Source: Sphingobacterium oryzagri (GTDB lineage: Bacteria; Bacteroidota; Bacteroidia; Sphingobacteriales; Sphingobacteriaceae). From it: a DNA stretch of 64,000 nt. The DNA is taken from contig NZ_CP117880.1 of the NCBI RefSeq assembly GCF_028736175.1, forward strand, positions 5,106,824-5,170,823, in the 5' to 3' direction. This document shows, in pieces, positions 25,545-34,196 of this stretch. Made by a program: the position numbers and the translations under genes. Under the pieces are notes generated by a model. It was not told the DNA's origin, made no database searches, and saw only the letters and a program-made list of their open reading frames with translations. How positions within the stretch are numbered: position 1 is the stretch's first letter; each line of letters starts with the position of its first letter.

Positions 25545-26666
25545 ATGAAGAAAGGTTTCTTACTTTTATGCACAAGTTGTATATGCTTATCGGGCTTTGC
25601 ACAGCGAACTATCGAAGTTAGCAATCCGACCGAGCATACGCGGGAAGAAGTAATCAGCATCCCGTATGCCACGTTTAGCAAACACTTTGCGGTAGACTCG
25701 TTATTTACGATCCAGCTAGGATCATCAGCGATAACGCTGCCCTACCAACTGGAACGACAGGGCAAAAGCAACATCCAAAATGTGCTGATCCTCGTGCCTA
25801 TCCAAGCGAAGGAAAAGGTATCGTTGCAGGTTCATCAAGCTCCGTCTCCAGCATCATTTCCATCAAAGGCTTTTGCTCGATATGTGCCGGAGCGCTTAGA
25901 CGATTTTGCTTGGGAAAATGATGTACTGGCTTTCCGCATGTATGGAAAAGCCTTGGAAGGCCACCGCGACGATGCGCAGGGCATGGATGTTTGGGCCAAG
26001 CGAACAGAAAACCTAGTCATCAACAAATGGTATAAAGAAAATGATTACCATACCGACCACGGTGAAGGCCTGGATTATTACAGCGTGGGACAAACGCTTG
26101 GCGTGGGCGATCTTGCCTTATATTTTGCGGACAGCGTGCATTTTACCAAACATTATCGCCAATACGAAATACTGGACAACGGTCCGCTACGCACCAGCTT
26201 CAAGTTATTGTACGAAGATACCGACGTTAACGGTCAGCATATAACGCTTTCCAAAACCATTACACTCGATACGAAAAAGCACTTTAATAAGATCAGTGTG
26301 TCTTTGGAAAATAAAAAAGCGAGCCAAACGCCCGTAGTAATCGGATTAGCAAAACGAGGCGAAGCATCGCCGCAATTTGCTTTTAATGCCAAAAAGCAGT
26401 TCTTAGCTTATTGGGAACCAGATGTTCAAAACCACGGACACACGGCCACCGCACTAATTGTTCCGAAGGCAAAAGTTGCTTTTATTGATCGTGATAAAAA
26501 ACAGTTTTTGTTAAGCAGCACGATCAAAAACAACCAAGCCTTTGTATACTATAATGGTGCGGCTTGGGATAGAGCCGGACAAGTAACCTCTGCCGAACAA
26601 TGGGAAACGCTAGTCGCAAACGAAGTAGATAACATCAAAAAACCGTTGGTCGTACGGCTTAAATAA
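25545..26666 (+). CDS. Exported DUF4861 family protein
   Basis: A 373-residue protein with a signal peptide (MKKGFLLLCTSCICLSGFAQ, likely cut after AQ). The remainder is beta-rich and matches the DUF4861 pattern: IEVSNPTEHTREEVISIPY, the DDFAWENDVLAFRMYGKAL motif and a WYKENDYHTDHGEGLDYYSVGQTLGVG segment rich in His/Asp. The family occurs in polysaccharide-utilisation contexts. It starts 5 bp after kduI and precedes kduD, so a role in unsaturated-uronate oligosaccharide processing in the periplasm is inferred; the reaction is not known from sequence. Confidence 0.85.
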   Translation: MKKGFLLLCTSCICLSGFAQRTIEVSNPTEHTREEVISIPYATFSKHFAVDSLFTIQLGSSAITLPYQLERQGKSNIQNVLILVPIQAKEKVSLQVHQAPSPASFPSKAFARYVPERLDDFAWENDVLAFRMYGKALEGHRDDAQGMDVWAKRTENLVINKWYKENDYHTDHGEGLDYYSVGQTLGVGDLALYFADSVHFTKHYRQYEILDNGPLRTSFKLLYEDTDVNGQHITLSKTITLDTKKHFNKISVSLENKKASQTPVVIGLAKRGEASPQFAFNAKKQFLAYWEPDVQNHGHTATALIVPKAKVAFIDRDKKQFLLSSTIKNNQAFVYYNGAAWDRAGQVTSAEQWETLVANEVDNIKKPLVVRLK

Positions 26667-26739
26667 AGCCAGCCGACAACTGTAAACAACTTTTAAATAA
26701 GAAGAATGCTCTTCGATAATAAATAACGATTTTATAAAC

Positions 26740-27510
26740 ATGTCTGTATTACATAAATTTGATTTAACAGGTAAAATAGCGCTCGTGACAGGTTGCAAGC
26801 GCGGTATCGGCAAAGCGTTGGCCGAAGCACTGGCAGAAGCCGGTGCGGATATCATTGGCGTATCGGCCTCTTTGGAGCTCGAAAATTCGAAGGTGGCGGA
26901 GTCGGTAAAAGCGCTGGGTCGTAATTTCTATCCCTATCAATGCAATTTTGCTGATAGAGAATCGCTCTATGCATTTATCCATAAGGTAAAAAGCGAACAT
27001 CCCGTCATTGATATCTTATTTAATAACGCGGGTAATATCTTGCGCAAACCGGCCGCAGAGCACCCGGATGACATGTGGGATGAGGTGATTGAAATTAATC
27101 AAAATGCGCAGTTTATTTTAACGCGCGAACTGGGAAAAGAGATGCTTTCACGTGGAAGCGGTAAAATAGTTTTTACAGCTTCGTTGCTAACATTCCAGGG
27201 AGGAATCAATGTGCCCGGTTATGCCGCATCCAAAGGCGCTATAGGCTCGTTAACCAAAGCTTTTGCGAATGAGTGGGCAGGAAAAGGTGTTAACGTAAAC
27301 GCTATCGCACCAGGTTATATTGCGACCGACAACACCGAAGCGCTACGCGAAGATCCGGAGCGCTCATCTTCGATTTTGTCGCGGATTCCGGCGGGCAGAT
27401 GGGGTCAACCCGACGATTTTAAAGGCCCGGCCGTATTCCTTGCTTCCGACGCTTCCGATTATGTGCACGGCACAATCCTGACCGTCGACGGTGGCTGGAT
27501 GGGCCGATAG
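26740..27510 (+). CDS. kduD: 2-dehydro-3-deoxy-D-gluconate 5-dehydrogenase KduD (SDR)
   Basis: Short-chain dehydrogenase that reduces 2,5-diketo-3-deoxygluconate to 2-keto-3-deoxygluconate with NAD(P)H. 256 residues. NAD motif TGCKRGIGKALA (17-28), NNAGN (95-99) and the catalytic triad Ser148, Tyr161 and Lys165 (YAASK) are all present. The C terminus has VHGTILTVDGGWMGR. Gluconate 5-dehydrogenase is a close alternative, but its place in the operon with kduI favours KduD. A good terminator follows. Confidence 0.9.
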   Translation: MSVLHKFDLTGKIALVTGCKRGIGKALAEALAEAGADIIGVSASLELENSKVAESVKALGRNFYPYQCNFADRESLYAFIHKVKSEHPVIDILFNNAGNILRKPAAEHPDDMWDEVIEINQNAQFILTRELGKEMLSRGSGKIVFTASLLTFQGGINVPGYAASKGAIGSLTKAFANEWAGKGVNVNAIAPGYIATDNTEALREDPERSSSILSRIPAGRWGQPDDFKGPAVFLASDASDYVHGTILTVDGGWMGR

Positions 27511-27511
27511 T

Positions 27512-27553
27512 AATCATTCCAAGGGAAAACTTCTCTTGGAATGATTGTTTTAT
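27512..27553. terminator. Bidirectional terminator after kduD
   Basis: Stem AATCATTCCAAG / CTTGGAATGATT, then GTTTTAT; it overlaps the stop codon of the convergent small gene. Confidence 0.75.
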
Positions 27554-27753
27554 TTCGTATTCACCTTTCCCAATACATAGTATAATAGCAAGATAAACAT
27601 TCCTGCAAAAATCAATTGACCTAAAATATTTGTCGCATTAATGACTAAGGGCGCTCGATCAAACACATAATAATCAAGCAGAAAACTACCTGTTGAAAAA
27701 ATGATGTATATGATGCAGCAGTAAAGCAAACGGCCTAATTTGTTATTCATCAT
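27550..27753 (-). CDS. Small two-helix membrane protein, unknown
   Basis: From the ATG at 27753 it has 67 residues (MMNNKLGRLLYCCIIYIIFSTG); a longer upstream reading is less likely. Two hydrophobic segments (about residues 8-25 and 43-62) flank a short hydrophilic loop YYVFDRAPLVINATNI. Not recognised. Confidence is limited by size, although the frame is unbroken and the hydrophobic pattern is consistent. Confidence 0.5.
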   Translation of the reverse strand: MMNNKLGRLLYCCIIYIIFSTGSFLLDYYVFDRAPLVINATNILGQLIFAGMFILLLYYVLGKVNTK

Positions 27754-28011
27754 CGTAAGTAATTTATTGAGGAAATGGTAGAATATCTCCCGTGACTGTT
27801 CCAACCTATTTCAGGTTGTTGCCGCCAGCTATAACTTTCTTCGTCGGTTTCAGCGGTAGGGCAGCACCTCCACTGAACAGAGATGCGGCTGAAATTCATG
27901 TCGATTCTATGATAAGCACTAAGCTTAACACTTTAAGTAAGAAACTGAAATAGCGATTTGGGGTGACAAATACTAAAAATAAAAGACTTCTATCGCTGCA
28001 AAAGGCGCTTG

Positions 28012-28590
28012 TTAAAATAGGTAAAGCCCTTTCTTCTCGATAAAATCCCGAACCTTATCTTCGGTATAATAGCGAATATCTTTTTTCTCTTTGATACATT
28101 TCCTTAGGAAGGTGGAGGAAAGCTCCATAAGCGGCGTATCGGTCATGATAACCGAAGGGTGATTTTTATAATCACCTGCATCATATCCTGGTCGGGGATA
28201 GACAATAACTTTATAATCGCGGAGGATGATATCGGCATTTTTCCATTTGGAAAAACCCTGCAGGTTATCTTCACCCATAATCAGCTGAAATTCCTTGTTG
28301 GGATAGCGCTCCCGCAAATGGATAAGGGTATCGATGGTATACGACGGTTGTGGCAAGCCAAATTCAATATCGGAAGCGCGTAACTTATCTTCACCTTCGA
28401 TCGCGAGATTGACCATCTCTAGCCGGTCATACATATTGCCTAAGCTCTTTTTTTCCTTGAATGGATTTTGCGGCGAAACGACAAACCAAATTTCGTCAAG
28501 CTCGGTAAAATTGCACAGGTATTTGGCGATGATGAGATGCCCTACGTGAATCGGGTTAAAAGATCCAAAAAACAAACCTATCTTCGCCAT
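28012..28590 (-). CDS. nadD: Nicotinate-nucleotide adenylyltransferase NadD
   Basis: Adenylates nicotinate mononucleotide in NAD synthesis, downstream of NadA, NadB and NadC. 192 residues. The nucleotidyltransferase motif GSFNPIHVGH (9-18) and the C-terminal STFLRKCIKEKKDIRYYTED with its SxxxR-type motif are intact. It follows gmk by 9 bp on the minus strand, in an operon yicC-gmk-nadD that is common in Bacteroidota. Confidence 0.97.
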   Translation of the reverse strand: MAKIGLFFGSFNPIHVGHLIIAKYLCNFTELDEIWFVVSPQNPFKEKKSLGNMYDRLEMVNLAIEGEDKLRASDIEFGLPQPSYTIDTLIHLRERYPNKEFQLIMGEDNLQGFSKWKNADIILRDYKVIVYPRPGYDAGDYKNHPSVIMTDTPLMELSSTFLRKCIKEKKDIRYYTEDKVRDFIEKKGLYLF

Positions 28591-28599
28591 TGTATATTT

Positions 28600-29169
28600 T
28601 TACTTATTTAAAAAGTCAACGACTAAGCGCTCCGCTTCATCACACGCCGTATCCAAATCAAAGTTATTTAAAACCACATCAAATTTATCAGCATAGCTCA
28701 ACTCCGATTCCGCTTTGGCAAATCGCTCTTGTAGCTTCTCTTCCGAGTCGGTACCGCGACCGCGTAAGCGCTCTTTAAGCACTTCCAAAGATGGTGGATT
28801 GACAAAGATAGCCAAAGCATTTTCTGGGAATTTTGATTTTAAGCGCAATCCACCGATTACATCAATATCAAAAATAACCGATTTCCCTGACGCCCAGATA
28901 CGCTCCACTTCTTTGCGTAGCGTGCCGTAAAAAGTGCCCGAGTATACTTCCTCAAATTCGATAAACTCTTGTTTGGCGATTTTATGTAAAAAATCATCCT
29001 TACTGATAAAATAGTAATCCTTACCATCTACCTCACCCGTGCGCGGTGTACGGGTGCTTGCCGAAATGGAAAAAACAAGCGATTCGCCGTGTTTTTCCAG
29101 TAATCTTTTAACTATAGTGGTTTTACCTGCGCCGGATGGTGCAGAAAATATAATCAATTTGCCGCTCAT
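28600..29169 (-). CDS. gmk: Guanylate kinase
   Basis: Phosphorylates GMP to GDP. 189 residues with the P-loop FSAPSGAGKTTIV (about 8-20), the GMP-binding segment STRTPRTGEVDGKDYYF and the FIEFEEVYSGTFYGT motif. The C terminus is standard. It begins 2 bp after the yicC stop codon and is followed closely by nadD. Confidence 0.97.
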   Translation of the reverse strand: MSGKLIIFSAPSGAGKTTIVKRLLEKHGESLVFSISASTRTPRTGEVDGKDYYFISKDDFLHKIAKQEFIEFEEVYSGTFYGTLRKEVERIWASGKSVIFDIDVIGGLRLKSKFPENALAIFVNPPSLEVLKERLRGRGTDSEEKLQERFAKAESELSYADKFDVVLNNFDLDTACDEAERLVVDFLNK

Positions 29170-29171
29170 TC

Positions 29172-30047
29172 TTATAATACGTTAAGCAGTTGTTCTTTAA
29201 TTTTTTCAAGTTCTTCTTTCATCCGTACGACGATCTGCTGGATATTAGCATCATTAGCTTTAGAGCCTAGCGTATTGATCTCCCGGCCCATTTCCTGCGA
29301 AATAAAGCCTAATTTCTTTCCATTAGAATCGCTCGCATTCAGTGCCTGCACAAAGTAGTTGCAATGGCTGCGCAGTCTGACCTTCTCTTCGGTGATATCT
29401 AACTTGTCGATATAGAAAATAATCTCTTGCTCAAATCGATTCATATCAACATTTTCTTTGCCGACGGCTTCGTCCAGATAATGGCTGATACGTTCCCGAA
29501 TTAAGGGAATACGATTGCCCTCTACTCCTTCGACTTGCTTTAAATACGACAGGATCATTTGCACCCGGCTTTCGAGATCATCTTTTAAGATCTGTCCTTC
29601 ATCTTGGCGAAACTTGTTGAATTTATTTACGGCATTATGGAAGGCTTCCATAAGTACCTTGCCTTCTTCTTCATCGACTTCATCTTCATTTGATGTAACG
29701 ACTTCAGGCATATTTAGCGCCATTTCAAAAAGTGAAGCATCTTTTTCACCTATTTGAAAAGCTATTTCTTGTAATTGTTTGTAGTATTTAGTCAGCATGG
29801 CCGCGTTGATGGCGGATGCTTTGGCCGTTTGGTCAGCATACTCCACGGTTACAAAAATATTAACCTTGCCGCGCTCGATCAGTTTGCTGGATTCCGATCG
29901 TAAAGCAAATTCTTTATCCGATACAACCTTTGGCAGGCGTAAATTAAGTTCCAGAAATTTCGAATTCAGGGATTTTAATTCGACGGTATATTTAACCTTC
30001 CCGTTTTCCTGGGAACCAATGCCATACCCTGTCATAGATTTTATCAT
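29172..30047 (-). CDS. YicC/YloC family endoribonuclease
   Basis: A 291-residue YicC-type protein, a stress-related endoribonuclease family. The start MIKSMTGYG at 30047 is the universal YicC start; two upstream codons are open but atypical. Conserved blocks: VELKSLNSKFLELNLRLP, GKVNIFVTVEY, and the C-terminal domain DVNMNRFEQE-like stretch with YIDKLDITEEKVRLRSHCNYF and KLGFISQEMGREINTLGSKAND. First gene of the yicC-gmk-nadD operon. Confidence 0.93.
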   Translation of the reverse strand: MIKSMTGYGIGSQENGKVKYTVELKSLNSKFLELNLRLPKVVSDKEFALRSESSKLIERGKVNIFVTVEYADQTAKASAINAAMLTKYYKQLQEIAFQIGEKDASLFEMALNMPEVVTSNEDEVDEEEGKVLMEAFHNAVNKFNKFRQDEGQILKDDLESRVQMILSYLKQVEGVEGNRIPLIRERISHYLDEAVGKENVDMNRFEQEIIFYIDKLDITEEKVRLRSHCNYFVQALNASDSNGKKLGFISQEMGREINTLGSKANDANIQQIVVRMKEELEKIKEQLLNVL

Positions 30048-30134
30048 ATGCAAAGGTATGAAAAGTGAAAATTAAAACGCCAAAATTCAACCTTAAATAT
30101 AAAATTTGGCGATATTTCTATGACGATGTTGGCG

Positions 30135-30716
30135 CTACCAGTCGTGTTTGGCTATAATAACGCTTAAATAGGTTTTATATGTTGCTCCTTCGGGTATGCG
30201 TACAAAACCAATCCCGATGTCTTGTAAAGAGCCATTCCAGGCATCCATGCCCAGCACATGTTTTCGATGCATAAATCCCGGCGATCCTTTTCCGATAATA
30301 AAAGCTTTTACACCATCTACAGCCGTTGCATGGTTGGCGGCAATGGATTCAAAATTATTCGCGGATTTCTTCTTTACCCAATCGGCATTCAGCGCATATC
30401 CGGCATTGACCATATATAGATTAGGCCCGATGCCCTCGGGCGTCGTGTGTTCAAAATAGTTTCGTTCGGCCATGTCTCTCGCACGCGCTTCTGCCGCCTT
30501 AGCTAAATCATTGTTCCAGCGCAGTTTAACCTGCGAAACCTGCTTTGCGTCGAAACGTACACCAAGTTCACGCATCATGGCTTGTGGATTTTCACGAAAA
30601 GCAATCAGGTAAATGTATGCCTCCTTTGCCGAACGTTTATCGACCGTTATTTTCTTTCGCTGTCCGGACACAGCACAACTCCACAACAGCAACAACATGA
30701 AGGTTAGAATACGCAT
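30135..30716 (-). CDS. Exported CAP-domain (SCP-like) protein
   Basis: A 193-residue exported protein from the ATG at 30716: signal peptide MRILTFMLLLLWSCAVSG. It then has a CAP domain: KLRWNNDLAKAAEARARDMAERNYFEHTTPEG, NFESIAANHATAVDGVKAFII and HRKHVLGMDAWNGSLQDIGIGFV. The His and Glu pattern of bacterial CAP proteins is kept. Function is unknown. An in-frame extension upstream to 30872 translates mosaic-repeat sequence and is rejected; the repeat lies about 70 bp upstream of the start and may contribute the promoter. Confidence 0.85.
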   Translation of the reverse strand: MRILTFMLLLLWSCAVSGQRKKITVDKRSAKEAYIYLIAFRENPQAMMRELGVRFDAKQVSQVKLRWNNDLAKAAEARARDMAERNYFEHTTPEGIGPNLYMVNAGYALNADWVKKKSANNFESIAANHATAVDGVKAFIIGKGSPGFMHRKHVLGMDAWNGSLQDIGIGFVRIPEGATYKTYLSVIIAKHDW

Positions 30717-30787
30717 AAGATTTGTCTTTAAAAAATAGACAGCAGCGGAAGGTAAACGTTTAACGCGAATGGTGATAATAGAAATAT

Positions 30788-31395
30788 TATTGACTCCAGC
30801 GGCGTCGTATGTCGCTATTGTCCCTCGCCGGGACCGGGCAATACTTTTTGTCTGGACACAAAAAGTATTCAAAAAAGTCCTTGTTTCATCGAGGCGATCT
30901 GTCGCACGAATCCTTCACGCACAAGCCAATTGACGCGCAGGCTAGAATGATAGGTCAAATTTTTTTTGAATAAATTTGACCTATAATTCTTATGCCTTCC
31001 CATCGCACATCCTGCGTCAATTGCTCGTTTCCCATCGCTTGATGAAACGTTGATGACGTTATCCGCATAGCGTTTATTGATGCTTGGGTTCACTATTTTG
31101 CAAAGCGATGAATTAAAATGTCTCCTGTAGTGGTGGGAAAAAAGCTCATGCGATGGCTTTTTGTGGGAAGGATAAAGCCTAGGAATCATATCGAAATCCC
31201 CTGGAAGGGTTTCGATGTTATTCCAGCTTTGTAAGCATATTGCTTTTTGTGTGAGCGCTTGTGCGACAAACCACCTTCAGGAGACAGAAGAACCTTGCTT
31301 CCTTGGGTTCTTCCAAGGAAGGCCTTGCCGCGGCGAGCGGCGAAAAGGTTTGTGAGAAGGGAAAGACATCGCTCGCGTATTTATTCACCGGTTTT
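30788..31395 (-). repeat. Mosaic repeat array B, unit 1
   Basis: Inverted relative to array A. Reading the minus strand: alpha (about 31373-30990), variable hairpin (30989-30945), tail (30944-30819) and half a beta module (30818-30788, GACTCC/GGCGTC arm). The hairpin is a third sequence class, arms about 18 bp with core AGGTCAAATTT/AAATTTGACCT and one mismatch. Confidence 0.83.
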
Positions 31396-31766
31396 TGTCC
31401 CTCGCTGGGACGGGGCAATACTTTTTGTCTGGACACAAAAAGTATTCAAAAAAGTCCTTGTTTCATCGAGGCGATCTGTCGCACGAATCCTTCACGCACA
31501 AGCCAATTGACGCGCAGGCTAGAATGATAGGTCAAATTTTTTTTGAATAAATTTGACCTATAATTCTTATGCCTTCCCATCGCACATCCTGCGTCAATTG
31601 CTTGTTTTCCATCGCTTGATGAAACGTTGATGACGTTATCCGCATAGCGTTTATTGATGCTTACGTTCACTATTTTGCAAAGCGATGAATTAAAATGTCT
31701 CCTGTAGTGGTGGGAAAAAAGCTTATGCGATGGCTTTTTGTGGGAAGGATAAAGCCTAGGAATCAT
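31396..31766 (-). repeat. Mosaic repeat array B, unit 2, part split by the IS
   Basis: Tail (31521-31396), hairpin (31566-31522; same class as unit 1) and the 3' part of alpha (31766-31567). Alpha breaks at 31766, just after GGAATCAT, and resumes at 33579 beyond the insertion sequence. The 27-bp palindrome that normally lies between those two points is missing. Confidence 0.83.
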
Positions 31767-33578
31767 GAAGGTGTCTAAAAAGGCACCTTCTTCTGTTTTT
31801 ACAGTTTTTTCGCTTCGATACATTTTTCGTTTCCAATATTAGGCTGCAAGTCGATATATCGTACTTTTTACCCTTTCCAGACCTATATTTATCGCTGGTA
31901 GGGAGCTTTTGCCATCAGGATTGCCAATCAAAGCCCTGTTTTTCCACTTTCTTGCCCATTTTCTTAGGTTATGAGCAATGGCCATCAAACCGAACTCCAC
32001 GGCAACTTTCTCCAATCCTTTCATACTGAACCGGGTAAACTTGTTATTGCTTTTCATCTGTCCAAATACAGCTTCAACTTCTACGGGTCGCTTACTTCGA
32101 TGATAGAGCCCTTGTTCTGACAACAGCAATTCCCGAGCTTTAGCCCTGAGCTGGGTAAGTCGGTGGTTCACTTCAATCAGACGATTACCTTGAGCTTTAT
32201 GGCACTGTCCGCGCATCGGGCAACCTTCACATCGCTGAGCTTGATAGCAACTCACTTGTGCAGCATATCCGTTGGTGCTGAATCGAGTCGCATGGCCTAT
32301 AAAGCTAAGCTTCTGTCCTGCTGGACATATATAAAAGTCCTCCTGCTGGTTGTAATACAAGTTTTGCACCGAAAAAGGATCCTGCCTGTGTTTACGCTTT
32401 TGCTCCGTATGAAAGTAATTGTACTTGACAAAAGCGGTTATCCCTTTTCTTTCCATCAGCTCATAGTTTTGCTCGCTACCATATCCGGCATCCGCTACAA
32501 TTGATTCACTTTGCTTTCCGTAATGAGATTCAAAGCTTTCCAGATGTCCCGGTAAGGTTGTGGTGTCTGCGGTCGTTTGGTGGATACTGTAGTGGGTGAT
32601 GAACTGCTCTTCGGTACTGATTTGTGTATTGTAGGCCGGTTTGAGCTGACCGTTTTTCATGTGATCTTCTTTCATCCGCATAAAAACAGCATCCGTATCT
32701 GTTTTACTATAACTATTGCGATCCCCTAGTATTTCCAGTTGTTGTTCATATTTTTCCAATCGCGGTAAATAGTCTTCTTCAAGTTTCTTGAGCTGCTTAT
32801 CGGTAGACTTACTGCCCGCTCTGAGCTTGGCATTTATCGTTTTGATTCTTTCCTTCAATCCTGCACTATCGATTGCCTTACTAATTTCTTGATTGCCTAA
32901 GGAAGATTGATCTTCGGTTATCTGCGCGTCAATCGAGGAAAGTACAGCAGCGATGTTGGCTTCCAGTTTTAACTTGTTCTTCTGGATAGATTTCTTCCAA
33001 ACAAATGTGTAGCGACCCGCTGCCGATTCGATCTTGGTGCCATCTACATACTGAACGTGCAAACTGACGTACTCCAGTTCATGCAACATCCGAACGATGC
33101 TGGCAAATAGATCCTGTATTTGACCTTTAAGACGTTTAGCTCGAAAATAATTGATCGTGCGATAATCAGGCGTACTGTTTCCTGAAAGCCAAATGAAATG
33201 GATGTTCTCCTGCAAGGCGCGTTCGATCTTTCGACATGAATAGATATTGCTTAGATAAGCGTAGAATAAAACTTTAAGAAGCATCCTGGGATGGAAACTC
33301 GTCGTACCTCCGCCTTTATATTGACTGATCAGATGCGCGATATCCAGTTGATCAACAACCTGATTAACCAATCGAACGGGATGGTTTAATGGAATACGAT
33401 CCAAAATATTTTCAGGAAATAGGACCGGACTATTGGATGGAAGGGCTTTAAATTGTACTTTCATATCGTTTTTTGGGTGCACCTTAAGATACAAAATCTT
33501 AAGGACAAAAAACAGAAAAACCCCGCCATTTTTTATGACGGGGTTCTTTTTTTTAATAGACCTTTTTAGACGGCCTCG
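31767..33578 (-). mobile_element. IS1182-family insertion sequence, 1.8 kb, intact
   Basis: Complete element of about 1812 bp with one transposase gene. Imperfect terminal inverted repeats: left GAAGGTGTCTAAAAAGG (31767-31783), right, read inward, GAGGCCGTCTAAAAAGG (33578-33562), 14 of 17 identical. The left end forms a hairpin GAAGGTG/CACCTTC, and a terminator-like hairpin (CCCC/GGGG, about 33519-33551) lies at the right end. No target-site duplication is visible. It is inserted inside a mosaic repeat. Confidence 0.85.
31839..33464 (-). CDS. IS1182-family DDE transposase
   Basis: A 541-residue transposase starting MKVQFKALPSNSPVLFPENI at 33464; an in-frame TTG start ten codons upstream is less likely. 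It has the DUF772-type N-terminal domain (NHPVRLVNQVVDQLD, GTTSFHPRMLLKVLFYAYLSNIYSCRKIE, SGNSTPDYRTINYFR), then the catalytic domain: YVDGTKIES (first Asp), VADAGYGSEQN (second Asp) and EVEAVFGQMKSNNKFTRF (Glu). A Cys cluster CYQAQRCEGCPMRGQC sits before the last motif. The frame is unbroken, so the enzyme may be active. Confidence 0.92.
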   Translation of the reverse strand: MKVQFKALPSNSPVLFPENILDRIPLNHPVRLVNQVVDQLDIAHLISQYKGGGTTSFHPRMLLKVLFYAYLSNIYSCRKIERALQENIHFIWLSGNSTPDYRTINYFRAKRLKGQIQDLFASIVRMLHELEYVSLHVQYVDGTKIESAAGRYTFVWKKSIQKNKLKLEANIAAVLSSIDAQITEDQSSLGNQEISKAIDSAGLKERIKTINAKLRAGSKSTDKQLKKLEEDYLPRLEKYEQQLEILGDRNSYSKTDTDAVFMRMKEDHMKNGQLKPAYNTQISTEEQFITHYSIHQTTADTTTLPGHLESFESHYGKQSESIVADAGYGSEQNYELMERKGITAFVKYNYFHTEQKRKHRQDPFSVQNLYYNQQEDFYICPAGQKLSFIGHATRFSTNGYAAQVSCYQAQRCEGCPMRGQCHKAQGNRLIEVNHRLTQLRAKARELLLSEQGLYHRSKRPVEVEAVFGQMKSNNKFTRFSMKGLEKVAVEFGLMAIAHNLRKWARKWKNRALIGNPDGKSSLPAINIGLERVKSTIYRLAA

Positions 33579-34135
33579 TTATTCCAGCTTTGTGAGCATA
33601 TTGCTTTTTGTGTGAGCGCTTGTGCGACAAACCACCTTCAGGAGACAGAAGAACCTTGCTTCCTTGGGTTCTTCCAAGGAAGGCCTTGCCGCGGCGAGCG
33701 GCGGAAAGGTTTGTGAGATGGGAAAGACATCGCTCGCGTATTTATTCACCGGTTTTTGTCCCTCGCCGGGACGGGGCAATACTTTTTGTCTGGACACAAA
33801 AAGTATTCAAAAAAGTCCTCGTTTCATCGAGGCGATTTTTCGCACGAATCCTTCGCGCACAAGCCAATTGCCGCGCAGGCTAGAAATTGTTATAAAAAAA
33901 ATCCTTTTGTATTTTTTTATAACAATTTCTCATGCCTTCCCCTTACACAACCGGCGTCAATTGCTTGTCTTCTATCGCTTGATGAAACGTTGATGACGTT
34001 ATTCGCGAAGCGTTTGATATCGCGAGTATTCACAATTCTGGAAGGCGCTTACAAAAGCAATTGACCTCAGCGAGGTCATATATTTATAGCAAATTGACAT
34101 GATTTATGATTTCGACTCCAGCGGAGTCGTATGTC
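33579..34135 (-). repeat. Mosaic repeat array B, end of unit 2 and unit 3
   Basis: Minus-strand order: beta module (34135-34058, TGACCTC/GAGGTCA and GACTCC/GGAGTC palindromes), truncated alpha (34057-33930), hairpin (33929-33883, arms GAAATTGTTATAAA/TTTATAACAATTTC, same class as unit 1 of array A), tail (33882-33757), then the 5' part of alpha of unit 2 (about 33735-33579) up to the IS edge. Confidence 0.82.
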
Positions 34136-34165
34136 GCTGTGTCTCTCTTTAGGACGAGACACCAA

Positions 34166-34196
34166 TAAAAAAGAAAGGAAGCACTAGGCTTCCTTT
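34166..34196 (-). terminator. Terminator at the end of dedA
   Basis: On the minus strand AAAGGAAGC/GCTTCCTTT stem with short loop and a following CTTTTTTA; it overlaps the last codons of the DedA gene. Confidence 0.7.
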
